NCBI GenBank assembly: GCA_022829145.1 | Contig: CM040748.1 | Location: 30,394,501 to 30,458,500 of the forward strand | Length of the DNA: 64,000 nucleotides | Reading direction: 5' to 3' | From: Albula goreensis | Lineage: Eukaryota > Chordata > Actinopteri > Albuliformes > Albulidae | In this document: piece by piece, positions 27,556 to 40,200 of the stretch | Layout: the number at the start of each line of letters is the position of its first letter | Position numbering within the stretch: position 1 is the first letter of the stretch | Made by a program: the position numbers and the translations under genes | The notes under the pieces: generated by a model | The model's database searches: none | What the model saw: the letters and a program-made list of their open reading frames with translations, nothing else | What the model was told of the DNA's origin: nothing

Positions 27556-29317
27556 ACACAGAGTTTTTGATTCGTGTGGGAACTTGAAACCATACATTGT
27601 TTTGTTGCTGTGGTTACCTCCAATGAGTGGTAACAAAGATTGTGTATGGCCTCAGTAGGTCAAAGATTGCCAGTACCACTATATGCTGAACATGCTGTTA
27701 ATGGCTGTTGGTTACTAAAAGCCAGAACATTCGGCTCAAAAAGACATAATTGTGTATTTTCTGAGCAAGGTCATCCCATTTTCTTACCAGAGAAGAAGTG
27801 TCACAGGAGGAAGGATTTAAAAAAATAGTAATAACACAAAATACACATGATTTGAAGAAAAAAAAAAAAACTACATAACTTATCAACCTACTGAATAAGC
27901 AATATTTACTTTAAGATATCCTAAATAAGGGATGTAAATGGTAAGAACAATAATCATGGCAATAAAATGCTATGAAACAAAATTGATCTCAAAACCATAA
28001 GATATGGGTTTTTATCTTTTGTCTGCATTTAAGTTCAAAATACCCTCAAGGATTTCATTTATTCCAGCGTTCTAGAGGTAGCCAACACAACCTACTCTTG
28101 TGAGCCAAGATCTTGATCAGGCTGCAGTGGTTTACATTTGCATTTTAGATAACACTGTAGGCAGGAATAAACATTTCCTTTCAGTACACCACGACATTTA
28201 TGCTCTGCCAAGACGTGTAGTAGGTTCTGGTGCAATTAAAATTAGACGAGTAGCAAACGTCTGCCCTTTATATAACATTAGACTTAAAAATGGTAGTCAC
28301 ATGATGTTTCGAACGTACATCAGCCATGAAATTCACAGCACACATATGACGACGCAACCTTTTTAAATTAATTTTCATCAAACTTTACAACGAAATACGT
28401 TTATTTTTAATGATTCTGACAAAATGAAGGTAAGTACGTTAAGAGGAAGCCAGCGCAAATCCCCTCCTCCCTTTGTTACAAAACCTCAGGGCTTTCATTT
28501 TGTTTATTTGATATTATGTATTCTGTATAGGGTAGCCTACAAATCAAGCCAGCAGTGTCAATCTCAAATCCCAGAGGGTCTTTGCGGTTTTTCTTTCAAA
28601 TCAGCAAGCAGTTAAGGTCTTAGAAACAATCAGCAACTTATTACTCACTTGCGTGCTGAAATACCCAAAGACGTTGGCTATGGCAGCCCTCCCAGACTGG
28701 ACCCACTGCACTAAGTAGCCTAATTCCGATAGCGCTGTGGCTAAAGCATGAGCTCTCAGTCCTCACAGAGTCACTGTATCATACCCACTTCTCTGTGCGC
28801 CGCGGGGTGCTAATCGTTTTCTGTCATAGGAATGAACAGCTCTTTCCTTCACCGCCAAAAGGTCGCGTACACACAGGGATATGAGATACATATGACTGTG
28901 ATGCAAGTGATCGATCACATTCTCAGTCTATTGCATTGATCAAAGACCTCAGCGAGGAGACAGAACATGTTGTTCAGATTTCAGACTTACAGATTTCAGG
29001 GTTGGTCAAGTTTCATGAATATTGTGATGGGGAGACAAGAAAAAGAATAAAATATTCAATGTCCAATAACACAGTTTGCTGGTCTGCTGCTATCTACAGC
29101 TCTGCCGCCATTCAATTTCCAATTAAACGCTAAGATGACACAAAACTCAAATGACAAAACACCATTTTGCCCGTAGAAAGGCAGCTAACAAGACTGCAAG
29201 AACTAAAGGATTATATCCGAAATTCGTGTCAAAAATAAACTTACGAAAGCCCTTGTTTTGCTATATAATAAATGACCTGAAACAATACATCACCAAATGA
29301 ATACGACATGCAGAAAA
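27556..29317. other. Gene-poor DNA
   Basis: Nothing recognised. An AAG|gtaagt donor-like site occurs near 28430 without a coding frame. Confidence 0.55.
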
Positions 29318-29580
29318 ACAGGTAGGGCAGCCTATAGCTTAGCGGCTGAGGTGCTTTATGCTGGGCCTGAAGGGTGAAGTTGGTGATTCAAGCACCAGTG
29401 CAGCCACAATGAGATCAATAAGCAGCTATTGGGCCCTTGTGCAAGGCCCTCAACTCCACATTGCTCAGGGTAGGGTAGGGTAGGGTAGGGTAGGGGGGGG
29501 ATTAGCCCCTGGCTAGCTTAATCAACTTTAAGACACCTTGGATAAAAGCTGAATAACTACATATGAATGTGAGACTAATA
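29318..29580 (+). mobile_element. tRNA-derived SINE with internal TAGGG expansion
   Basis: A tRNA-like head (A-box-like tagcttagcggctgagg, B-box-like ggtgattcaagcacc) is followed by the family body ttgggcccttgtgcaaggcc and ctcaactccacattgctc, and the tail cttggataaaagctgaataa. A (TAGGG)n tract at about 29466-29500 interrupts the body. Confidence 0.8.
29466..29500 (+). repeat. (TAGGG)n microsatellite inside a SINE
   Basis: About five to six TAGGG units ending in a run of Gs, at the point where related SINEs carry a short G run. It is not the vertebrate telomere repeat TTAGGG. Confidence 0.9.
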
Positions 29581-29687
29581 ATTTCTGAAACTTTACAGCT
29601 TAAAACTATTACCTGCAAACAGGACCATGTGATTTTAAGCTGTCAAACTGTACATGGAGAGAGCGGATGGTTTGTTTACCCCCACAG

Positions 29688-29737
29688 CTGATTTCATGCT
29701 TCTCCCTGATAACAAGCCACTAGTGTACCCGATTCAG
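29688..29737 (+). other. Candidate 50-nt exon
   Basis: Strong splice signals: an acceptor, tgtttacccccacag, and a donor, CAG|gtgagt. The one open frame reads DFMLLPDNKPLVYPIQ. Protein not recognised; it may be chance. Confidence 0.25.
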
Positions 29738-30545
29738 GTGAGTATCCGTTCTTTCTGTCTGCCCAGCTACATTCACTCACTCCAAGCCTTGTCAGGTCAT
29801 GATGTACACTATATTTGGCTTGAATACCTTGGCCTCTGAATTATTTTCAATAACAGTGAAAGAACAGAATGTAGAGTACATAGATCCATTTTCACCTGAG
29901 CAAGATTATTTGAAAGGGCCTCAGAAATTCTGCCGTAAAGAAGAAATATTATAAAGGATTAGCTGCAGTGGAGAAAAAAAAAACCCATTCTTCCTCACTT
30001 ATGGACATTTGTGAATGCTGTCTATGTTCTACTAAAATCTAAAATCATTGACAAACTATCAATGTTTAGCAATCCTTACTTCTCAGAAAATCTATGACTT
30101 CTGTCTTGACTCTTAAAGAAAACGTAACCAGTATACGGCTTACAAAGATAAAACAATAATTGGAAGTAATGTGTGTTGTTCCTTCTTCATTATAAAAATT
30201 AATTTCCCCCATCTATTCAATTGTATTCATAAAGTAAACGCAGTAGGGTCGCCCTTTGTGTGAAGGAAGCAGGGTGATGACAGAAATTCACAATGAAAAA
30301 TAAAGAATTAAACTACTAACGGTACAAGGTGCTGATTCTCAGCAAATGTGTATCACACTGTTAGGTGTCACTTCTAGGATAAATTCATATTTGTAATAAA
30401 ACATTTTCAGAAAAAAAAAGACTTCATTATATGAACCTTAAGAAAAGCAATGTACATTTTTATAATATTAGTTGATTCCACAGTCTTAGCGCTGCTTGCA
30501 TAACAAGTGTCTTTGCTCAGTGCTGTGTTTGGAAAGAGAGCTTTC

Positions 30546-30547
<2 letters not shown>

Positions 30548-30577
<30 letters not shown>

Positions 30578-30602
30578 TGTGTGTGTGTGTGTGTGTGTGT
30601 GT
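30548..30602. repeat. (TG)n microsatellite
   Basis: About 27 TG units with one interruption (tgttgtg) near the middle. Confidence 0.98.
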
Positions 30603-32714
30603 CTAATTGCTGTGGACTCTAGCCATTGAAGATACAGCAGATAACCAATCAGGCTAATAAGGCTGCCTCATCACAAAGCATCAAAGCCAGCAGAGGCGTT
30701 GCATGCCATGGAGATAGATCAAACTCTGCCTACGCTAGGTCCAGATGCAAGAATGGAAAAAATAAAAAACAGGAATCAAGGGGATGAAAAAAAAGTCAAC
30801 ATCAGTAAATGAACTACAGTATTCCTTGTCAGTCAAGTCATAACTGATTCATTTGCTTTACCTTTTTGTTTCATTCCTTCATGATTCCATGTGTGAAGAA
30901 AGGGGCGTGTACAGTATGTGACATCACAATGAGTGCAGAGTCTGGGAATACGATTACATCTGGACAAGAGGGCAATGAAAGCAGAACTTGGACACAGAAA
31001 GAAGGTAGTAGGTTGGGGGTTATGGGTGGGAAAGGATAAACAGCTAACATATTTACGTAAACTTAGAAGCTACACTTCAACAACGTCAGTGTAGACAGCC
31101 TTAGAAATCCGCTTTGAAAAACTTTGACAGTCAAATCATATCCATGGCAGTATATTCAGAGTAATCTGATCTGTATTGAACCTCTAGTCTTACCCCCCCC
31201 CACCCCCAAGAACAATGGTCCCTCCTCCCCCAAAATATGCAAGATTCCATGAGACAGAACTTTCGTATTGAGCAGCAGCTGACTGAAACCTTCTCTATGT
31301 TTAATGCAAGATGTTTCCTTTGATTATGACAGAAACGGCCTTTCCAAAGATGAATGCAAGCTTCGGCGCCTCTGTTTCCATGACTGACCCACTCCATAAG
31401 TCTGTTTTGACAAGACAAACAAATTGGAGAAATTAATTCCTGCTTCAAGGCTTAAATCCCAGCACTGGGTAATCTTTTCACTGATGTACAGTGTTTGCCC
31501 TTCATGAAAATTAATCATCTCACACCAGCAAAGAAGACACTATAGGTGAACTAAGCTGTGATAAACACTTTAATTGGGATGAAATTTGATGCCATTCATT
31601 ACTCAGTTTGTGTTCAAAAGGAGTGGGAAGCTATTGAAGGAAGTAGAGAAAATTGGCTTTCAGATTCGCAGGCTTACTTTGAATTTAATCTCTCATTTAC
31701 AAAACGCAAAGTATATCAAAGACAAAGATTAAGAGTAGGAGTCGACAGTAGGACATTGTCCTCAAGCTAACTGATAAACTTGTTAGCTGCCTGAATAACG
31801 GGGAAATTCTAGCATGTGCAGATGAACTTAACCCACTATCACTTGAATTCCAGTAAACTTTTTTATAGTAATTTGTACCAACATCTAAAAACTGAGTTGG
31901 TACTGAAGGAAAATTTATTTGATAATATTTAATGGCTTAGCCAATTATCATGCCTTTAAAAAATGCTTATATGGTTCTTTTATGTGTAACACTATGGCCT
32001 TTTCCTATTACAGTATGCAAGACATCTGAATTACTGAATATTCAGCTTTACAGTTTGTATTTGAGAAACAATTACAGCAGTTATTTTGTAGATACAGAGA
32101 GAGTGAAAATTGAGGCTTTCTTTTAAGCAGTGCGTGGCTATTCACACACAGCTGGGCCCCGAGCCAGGGCAGTTAGTGAGATTGTGAGAGATGCTGGAAG
32201 TGGTAGCTGACATTTAAAGCGTGAACTTTCGGTTTGGGGTCGGTCCCTGTTATGTTATGCTTATGATGACGAGAGCAGGAGAGGTGGGGGTGAGTAGACG
32301 TGGCATACTTTAGACATGTTTACACTGTGGAGGGGGGAGCGAGATGACTGATGACATGGCGAGGAAGAGCAGTTTCAGGGGTGCTCTCCTTAAACAATGA
32401 AGAACTCATCAGCGAAGAACAACTCAAGGCTAGGGCACGACAACAACGCAGTAATATTCCTCCAAATCCATTTGGTTCTGAAAAATACTTTTTCAGCTCT
32501 CATGTGCGTATGCACTCTGTGTTCCCTTTTAACATCATAAAACTGCTCAAAACCCCCGCTCTGTGATGAAACCATAATGCCGGGTCGGTAAATAGGAAAT
32601 TATATGTGTTCATGAGAATTCAATTTTTTGGAGATAAAAGGTTTTTACACAACACTACTTATTTAGGAAATGACTCCTGGTATTGGCATGTTGTGGCAGC
32701 ATAAAAGTACACCC

Positions 32715-32815
32715 CTTTCCTCTAAGGTAAAGCACATTGCTAAAGGGTACAATCTGCATTACCCCGTCATAGTTCAAATCTCTAAATATTCCCAGCTCTG
32801 TCACAATACTTTTAC
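32715..32815 (-). mobile_element. Degraded SINE, minus orientation
   Basis: taaggtaaagcacattgcta, then aagggtacaatctgcattac, then agttcaaatctc, matches the reverse orientation of the fish SINE body (taaagcaccttgctcaagggtacaac... gattcgaac). Ends are approximate and the B box is worn. Confidence 0.6.
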
Positions 32816-34706
32816 TTCCATTATCATCATCATCATCTATATCCAATGCTCTTGTGCCATTTTTCAAAGTAATATAAAGTCATAGGAAAATATGCAATTA
32901 TGACCAGCCTTCCTATAGATTCGAGTACGTTCACACAATAGCACTGAATGTCTACAAAATGGGACTAAGGACTGTAATTACTATCCATCATTGCTTTCAA
33001 GCCAATTACACCTTTGAAGAGTTTAAAGAAAATATTCTCCAAAAACCTCTTGTTGCTCATGGTGGAGGACATAAAGGACTTTGACTAGACTGTCAGTAAT
33101 TTTTTCCTATTAAAGGGTAGTTAAACAGAGGATGATGATGCATATGTTTGTCATGAAACATTAATTTGATGTTTTCATGTGCAGAAAACAATTATAGTTG
33201 TTATGCCTCTAGCTGCAGATTAATAATTGGCATAATTACCGTCGACTTCAGTTTTGAGACGTGCTTTCACAGATTTAGTTAATGGGCTGCAGAGTTTTAT
33301 GTGTATCACGTGGTATTTTCTTAATGAAGCAGAATATAGCAATTCCGAGAAAACATGACACATAACTTATATACTAACATACATAAACAATCGGTTACAA
33401 AATTTATTGGGACAACTTTTTATGTTCTGGTATTTTTTTTTTTTTTTTGTACTGTCCCTTTAAATAACAAAATAACCACCACACAAAACATTCTGAAACC
33501 TATGCAAGGCGGAAATTTATTGTTGTACAACAAAAACAATATACTAAAAGGGTTTTTTTTTTTGTACAATGAGAATAAATACAGTTGTGTTCAATGATAA
33601 ACTTCCAGTCATTGAAATCAAAATATTTTCTCTTGTCTGCATGTTTATATAGACATGTCCCCAAATTAATAATAAAAATAAGGGAAAGAAAATTACTTCA
33701 GTTTCCAACACCATTTTAAGATATGCTTTTACATCCATGAGAAATATACAATCTTCATAACCAACTCCTCTCACATATGGCCATGTTAAACCCAAAACAG
33801 ATGAAGACTGTCCAGGAACGAATATGAAAGAGTAAATAAACACATTAAGGGGCGGGATTGTCAGAGACAATACACATGCTCAGGCCCTCAATGTCTTTGA
33901 AATACAAATGGAAAAACCGGGCACCAGTCTCTGAAGAATTCAAACCCCAAACACAAAGTAATAAAGAAACTAAAAGCTAATGGATTAGCTCTGGTGTACA
34001 TTCCCTTAACATTTGTTAAATTCTTGCGTGTCGCAGTTAATTACAACCGACTTGCTTTACTGAGTAAATATACAGAGATACATATGTACAGTATATTCAT
34101 ATGGCTTATAAATCTGAAAGACTGAAGTATTTCTGATGGCCGTAAATATGTTAAGTGGTAAGCAGGTAATGTCGAGCTAACAAAATGGAATATGCCACAA
34201 ATTGTCGTCATGAAGGCAAACACGTTTCATTACACTGAGATATATCTGACATTTCAATTTCCGCTGTTTATTTAGTGGCTGGATTTTATTTACAATGACG
34301 GTTCAGCACATTAAAAAAATAATGTTTCAAACTTTCATTAAAAAAAACTGTCTATTATTGCATTATTGTCATTATTAGAGAGCTTGCATTACTGACGTTA
34401 TTAGTGTTTTAAGGAGTACTCTGGCATTTTGCCGATGAAGCCCTACTGTCTACTTACCAACTGTAGAGAAACCCACTGTTATTAGTACACAGGTTTAGAA
34501 TTATGTTTTACCACTCCAAAGAAAGCTCCAGAAAAAAAATCTGCAATGCAGTATCTACAGGGACTTCCAGGTAAAACACCTAGGTAAAAGAAGTCTGAAG
34601 GTTAGGTGAAGGAAGACCTAAGGTTATAGGTATGCTTTTATAAGCAAACACTCCAAAAACAATGTCTGTTTACGACTGTAGCTGGCAAGCTTGCTAACTT
34701 GCAATC

Positions 34707-34895
34707 ATGCCAGAATTTGCCAGAGCTGAAGATTATTCCCACTTGACAAACCTAAACCCATATTTTATTTGTGTCCAAATGTATCGACAAGTGCTTGAGC
34801 AGTTGAAAGCTGTGAGTGAGGCTGAATCAGTGGACTTGGTAGACCAGCTGCTTGGAGAAGATGCAAGAACTTCAGCATACAAATCCAGAGGTTAG
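34707..34895 (+). pseudogene. Protein-like fragment, family unknown
   Basis: A 62-codon frame, MPEFARAEDYSHLTNLNPYF then ICVQMYRQVLEQLKAVSEAE then SVDLVDQLLGEDARTSAYKS, has balanced, protein-like composition with an amphipathic helical middle. I do not recognise the family. The surrounding 34.4-35.1 kb has a repeat-like feel, so it may be a fragment carried by an interspersed element. Confidence 0.3.
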
Positions 34896-37564
34896 GCCTC
34901 ATGGGAGAGAGAGCATTGCCCTACTTGCTCCTGGAGTTAGGATTCAACCCACTTCAACCCATAGACTTCCATTCATTCTGCTAGCACAAAGATGCTGCCT
35001 GGATCATAGTTCCAGAGTATTCTCCATAATACAGGAACCGAAATTACTAACAACAGTGATATGGTTCTCTACTCTTGTTAAGCAGACAAACCGACGTATC
35101 CGTGTAACATTTAACAGTGGAAGACGTCAAGATCATGTAGCTATATACCACAATGCAGCCTCCTGACAGCTTTGCGAAAATACAGATCCTTTTTAATTTT
35201 TTTTTTTTTTTTTACAAGAAATAAAAAAAAAAAATGCCACATGCATGTGTCTTGGCGTACAACTGATTACTCAAAAAAATGTTCAGCCGTTCATTCCCAG
35301 AAAAGCTGCAGTGAGAGTTCAAGTATTTTTTAAACACACAGATTCGCACCTACCAAGCAAATCCAAGCCGTGCTGGAGCTAAACATCAAAGCGGTGTAGG
35401 TGGCTTATTTTATTTTTTTGTAGTTCCGGCATGATAAGACATCACCATAACAACTGCAGGTGGAGCATTAGCATTTAAATCATACACACCTAATTAAGAA
35501 CTTGAGGTAAGTTGCAGAGTGACCCTCACTATAGGACTGACTCAAAAACAAACTCTTCTTTCACAAACCTTTGATCAGGCCATGCTGAGACACTTAGCAT
35601 TTCCTTGTTATTAATTGCATCTGGCTCATTAAAATTTCCGATGGAACCATTACACTTTCACTGTGCATCAGCATCATGTATAGTTGTGGCTATGTCACTT
35701 TGAGAGCTGATTAGAACCAAAATCATTTTTTCTGTAAGTGCAAAAGAAACGACATAAATTATTGTCATTTTAAATAAGTATGTGCTAATGACACCATGGT
35801 CTTGAGAAAAGAAAACAAAACATCTTATTGCAATTGCAGCGTTTGCCATTGAGAGGTACTTTAAAGCTATTTTTTGTCTGGCAGCAACAATAATTTTCAT
35901 TATAATGACCACCCCAGCCCATCTCAGTCATAGAAAGGAAATGCATACATATACATGTGTGTCTCATCTTGAAGAAGTGCGTTTAAATTTTAATGAAGAG
36001 TTATTTAAGAATAATTACCTCCAAAAAAAAAAAAAAAGTCAAGAGGCACAATACTGCACTGAGAAGAGACTGCGGCTCCCCTTGTAGCGTTTCTTCTTCA
36101 GAACTGATTACATTTCCCGCTGTTGATTTTCTGTCAGGCAGCTGGACTGAATGCGTAATGATGGGATATGAAAGGAGGAATTCTGTGAACGTTCGACAAT
36201 TAAATTGGATGTTAATAAATGTGATATTCTTGCGATTCTCTTTTTTTTGGGGTGTTTCTGTGTAAAGGAAATAAATATGCTAATCCGTTCTTGTCTACAT
36301 CTGGAAAGTCCCCCGCCCCCAATGTAAGAGGCACTACCTGGGCACTGGGCAAAATTGAATGTTCTTCAGCTGCTAAGAACAAAGGATGAAGTGTTGCCCC
36401 TACATGCATGGGCACTGCGATTTGTGTGCATTATTGAAGATGAATCAAGCGATGAAAACAAACCTGCCATTTTTTTCATGTTTCACTCAAATGCAAAGAC
36501 TAGTAATGCAGAAAAAAATGCACTATGTCCACGGTTTGCAAAATGCACACTGCAAGGACAAAAGCGTTAAAGACACAGCGCATATGGAAGAGTCACATGT
36601 TAAAAGGAAACATCGTGAATGTAAGGCAATTCCAACAGAATTTCCACTTAAGGTGCTTAAAGATTCCCCCTTCCCCCATTTATCGCTCATTAGCCGCACA
36701 AGGCTGTACTGTACCATAGCCACCATCAGTATGAGCACTCTGCCTTTACACACACATTAAGTATCAATGTGAAAGACACGGTATGTACTGCCATGTTCCT
36801 ACCCTAATGCAGGGTACTTACTTTAGCATTCAGAATGCCTTCAAATGTAAAACTCTATGCAACCAAGTTGAGCCACTGACATCCAGCTCACTAGAGACAC
36901 GTGGGGTATAGGCATACGCCACTACTTATACAGAGATGCGCCCTGTATTATTAGTATGCCATGGAAAACACACCATGTTCCCGAATGCTTTTCGGCACCT
37001 GCTCAGGTTGCAAGCTGGGCGATCTGCATTAGTGTTAACTATTAGATGTGGATAATGCATTAATCCCTACAAGACTCATTCACTTGAGACACAGAGCATG
37101 GCTCTGCAACGTGAAACTTCTTAGCAGCTAACCGAATACTACTGATACTTGCAGGTATGGCTAAAACCTTAGCAAACTGGTTTATGAACTTGTGAGAGTG
37201 CTGAATTGATTTTCACTTTCACATCTATTACGTGTTACCTAGAGAGTGGGGTCTTCTCAGCACCTCCAGAAACCAGAGAGAGAAAAAAAAATCTTTTTGG
37301 CTATGCTAGTAGGGAGTTTTAGCTTTGCAATCAGAGACTGGAAAAAAATGCTGCTTGTTTGAGCTGAAATATATAATACACTCTGCTCTGCAAAGTATGT
37401 GATGTTTGTTGGCTTTCATTTATGAAATTCTGCAATTTCCGAATCACCTTTTGCCTTGTTTTTTGAGATCATGGTTCTTAGTTCCTATGGTTTCACTGAA
37501 AGTGAAATTAGTCCTGATGAATTCTGTGAAACTTTAAAGAGGCCATCATAAAATGCATGCTATT

Positions 37565-37965
37565 TCTGTGCAAAACCTTTCAAAGCCCCACCTACAGCCA
37601 AACTACCTTCCTGATTTAACTCGGAGGTACTCTCAATTGATGAGTGCCTCCAAGAAAAATCAGAGACACTCAAACAGACAAGGAGACTGATGATGTAGAC
37701 CAAAACGGAACTAGTTGGAAAAGTAAATCCCCCTCATTTGATTGTTAATATTCAGTTACAGCTGTAAAATTTGCATGAATATACATTAAGGCACCTGAGC
37801 AATCTTTTGAAAACGGACTTGTACGGCCAAAATAACCATTCTTTCACTGGCATGTCAATTTTTGGATTTGGGTCATTGTGTAACACCAATTTCAAACTCC
37901 TGGATGTGATGAATCCTTTCAGAACTGAAAAAGGTCAGGATCAGTCAAAGAGGCCGTTAAACCAA
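37565..37965. repeat. Interspersed repeat, copy A
   Basis: Shares ordered blocks with 52886-53176: acagccaaactaccttcctg, gaactagttggaaaagta, tttcactggcatg and gtcagga...ggccgttaaa. The family is unknown. It contains a 10-bp hairpin at 37623-37651. Confidence 0.6.
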
Positions 37966-38639
37966 GCTAGAGGCTAGACTGAATCAACCCCCCCTCACTT
38001 TTAGGCTGCAATCTAAAAAAAATAAAGACTACTGGCAGGAAATTTGACTAGCAAAAAGATGTCTAGCAACGGCTAGCTGTAGAAAAAGTGAATCCAGATG
38101 CTTCCTTTTTAACACTGTAGCACCTACAGCAGGTTCATGGCACCATGAGTCTGCAAATCAAATGCACATTAAGCATTAAAATAAAGTAAAACCAAAATGT
38201 GTTGTGGTCAGCTTTACTAGTATGGCAGCATAGCAACACTTGGCGATCACAGACACACAGTGTCACACAATGTTTGCAATGCTTTTCATCAGATGTCAAA
38301 ACACTTTACAGAGGGGACTGGTCTCAGCTACGGGCAGGTAGTGCCTGCCTGCAAACCCACAAGATTGCAATAAGAAAAAAGGGAAACCAATAAAAAAACA
38401 AAAAACAAAAATTCTCCTGTTCAAGAATACAAGTCTAAACCACTATGCAACAACATTGTGTTTTGAGGCATTTTTGCCATGATATTGATGACCAAAAAGG
38501 AATAATAAAAAAGTGGAAGAATGTTTAAAATCCAACTGTAAGATCGATCTTCCCAGCAGAATAAGCTCTTTGGGGGAGGTGGGAATAGAATACAAACCTG
38601 ACGGCTAAAGAACACAGCAGGCATGTTTTCCGATTTCGC

Positions 38640-39560
38640 CTCTTCTTTCACCAGCCGACAGCTGAGGGATGGGGTGGAGTGGGGTGGAGGCTCCGCTGCA
38701 TTCGGGGTCAGTTGCCTTAGTAACAGGCACGAGCCAGTATCCGGTACACATTACTGAGGCGATGGAGGGAGGGCGAGGAGGGAGGGGAGGGAAGAACCGC
38801 CGAGAACAGGAGTACATTAAAAATGCAAGTGAACGTTGTTCTAATCCGCTACTTGGGAGGGTCACTTCGAGTTTACCATGGAGGAGGAGGAGGAGAAAAC
38901 GGGAGTGGGGAAGACGTGGCGCTAGCGTGGCGTAATTGAAAACTGTGGCCGTTTGAGCTTGGGCATAAGCCACAGTCGGATGCCTTCTGCTTTAATTGCT
39001 TGTTGTGGGGGCCCATTTCATAACTAATTTACTCCTACTGTACGTTATGAAAAGGGAAGAGTCTCATCGCCGGTCGAATGTGATGCGCATCTCTTTTTAA
39101 TTTCGTGTCTCATTGTTCTGACTCCAAAGGGAGCCCCCGAGCCTCTCCTGCCTTCTGGCTCGGAGGCACCGGGGAGATGCACGAGAGAGAGCGGGGAAAA
39201 GGGAGGGAGGAAGGAGGGTGCACCTCATGAGCCGAAGGGAAGGGCGAGGCAGCGGTGCCATAGACATCATGCCTGACAAGACGTCTGGCAGCCGGTGTAA
39301 AAAAGAAAAAAACACAGCCAGTGTCGCTGTGGCAAACATCGTAATCGCCACACCAGAAGTGACGCTTCAACAGGCAGCACCTGGAGCCGGGTGGCTGATG
39401 CTGCCTTTGTCTTTTCACACTTACAGAGAGCAGCAGCTGTCAGTGGAGTGTTTTTGGTATGTGTGTGTGTGTGGGTGCGCATGTGTGTGTGTACAGGAGG
39501 GGGTGAGACATCTGCAGGTCGAGAGACCCGGGCCAGAACGGGCCGAGATTAGTTCTGGTC
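38640..39560. other. GC- and CpG-rich block 3' of KIF16B
   Basis: Relative to its flanks it is rich in G, C and CpG (for example at 38.70-38.78, 38.87-38.94, 39.12-39.30 and 39.52-39.60 kb). It could be a CpG island promoter or a GC-rich 3' UTR. No open gene start was recognised. Confidence 0.4.
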
Positions 39561-39736
39561 CACAGCCCCTTGGGAGGGAAATGGGCCGAACCCTCCACAT
39601 AACCTTGTTCAGTTGTACTGTTGCTCACCAGAATCAGACACTGAGAGAGGAAAGGCACTGGTCTTTTTTTTTGTTTTTTGGTTCTGCTGTTAGCCCTCTA
39701 GCGGTCCTGCTGAACGCCCAGACCTCCTCTTTCAGC
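38991..39736 (-). other. kif16b: Putative start of the KIF16B 3' UTR
   Basis: Sequence immediately 3' of the KIF16B stop on the minus strand. No AATAAA is seen close by. ATTAAA-type signals occur on the minus strand at 39096-39101 and 38991-38996, so the end given here is a guess; the true UTR could be much longer. The stretch includes a short TG-rich repeat (about 39456-39492) and is unusually GC-rich for a 3' UTR. Confidence 0.35.
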
Positions 39737-39895
39737 TCAGCCGGTTCCATGGCTGCTGTAGTCGAACACTCCCTTCTTGAAGAACGGGGAGAACTCGCAG
39801 ATGGCGTGCTTGGAGAGCTGGAGTCCGGATCTGTCCGCGTGAAGAGGGGAAGACGAGGAGTCCAGCATCACCCGGAAGAAGTTCCTTAGGTATTT
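39737..39895 (-). CDS. kif16b: KIF16B last coding exon (end of PX domain, stop codon)
   Basis: Terminal exon of kinesin family member 16B, a plus-end-directed kinesin-3 motor that moves early endosomes. Its C-terminal PX domain binds phosphatidylinositol 3-phosphate. On the minus strand a pyrimidine tract ending in ttcattag is followed by 52 codons and TGA. The peptide starts KYLRNFFRVMLD and ends FSPFFKKGVFDYSSHGTG, which I recognise as the KIF16B C-terminus; this is from memory, not a database search. It supplies the last helices of the PX domain and the conserved tail. Codon third positions are mostly G or C, unlike the flanking DNA. The exon starts in phase 0 and follows in frame from the exon ending at 47376. 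Whether this is teleost copy a or b cannot be told. The 3' UTR lies at lower coordinates. Confidence 0.93.
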   Translation of the reverse strand, partial: KYLRNFFRVMLDSSSSPLHADRSGLQLSKHAICEFSPFFKKGVFDYSSHGTG

Positions 39896-40059
39896 CTAAT
39901 GAAGGGGGGGACAAAAAAAAAGTGTGACAAAAGGCTTGACCTAAAGTGTGACATGCCAACCAACAAACACATGCACAACTCAAGTCTTAAAGGACTGTCA
40001 TGTCTGCTAGGCCTTAGTCCGTTCCATCATTTAAGCGCTTAGCTTAAGTCATTGACTGG

Positions 40060-40200
40060 CTTCGGAGTGCAAGCAACACGTCTCAAAAGCTTATACTGGC
40101 TGCCTATTGGAAGGAGGCCACAAAATAAAGCATACATAGTAGCCCTCCAGTACTGGAGCTGTAAGACCCAGTCATTCTGCTTAGGATTCAACAAGACTAC
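40060..40200 (+). mobile_element. Short LINE (L2/CR1-like) ORF2 scrap
   Basis: A plus-strand frame reads LKSLYWLPIGRRPQNKAYIV, then ALQYWSC. It resembles the segment near the end of fish non-LTR retrotransposon ORF2 (LHWLPV..R...K). It is a diverged fragment only, with no adjoining reverse transcriptase, and lies in the KIF16B last intron. Confidence 0.45.

Larger units (their letters stand above)
29738..38639. other. Gene-poor DNA downstream of KIF16B
   Basis: Contains a TG repeat, a degraded SINE, T-runs near 33.43, 33.55 and 35.2 kb, the unknown protein-like fragment at 34.7 kb and repeat copy A. Possible minus-strand AATAAA signals (plus-strand tttatt) occur near 33.5 and 35.4 kb, so a very long KIF16B 3' UTR cannot be excluded. 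Confidence 0.5.

Noticed and set aside
32351-32566. Frame containing NNEELISEEQLKARARQQRS
   Set aside because: Protein-like in part, but lacks splice signals and any recognised family.
39218-39889. The longest open frame in the window (223 codons, plus strand)
   Set aside because: Its second half is exactly antisense to the real KIF16B last exon, and the rest is GC-rich or TG repeat sequence; the peptide is compositional.
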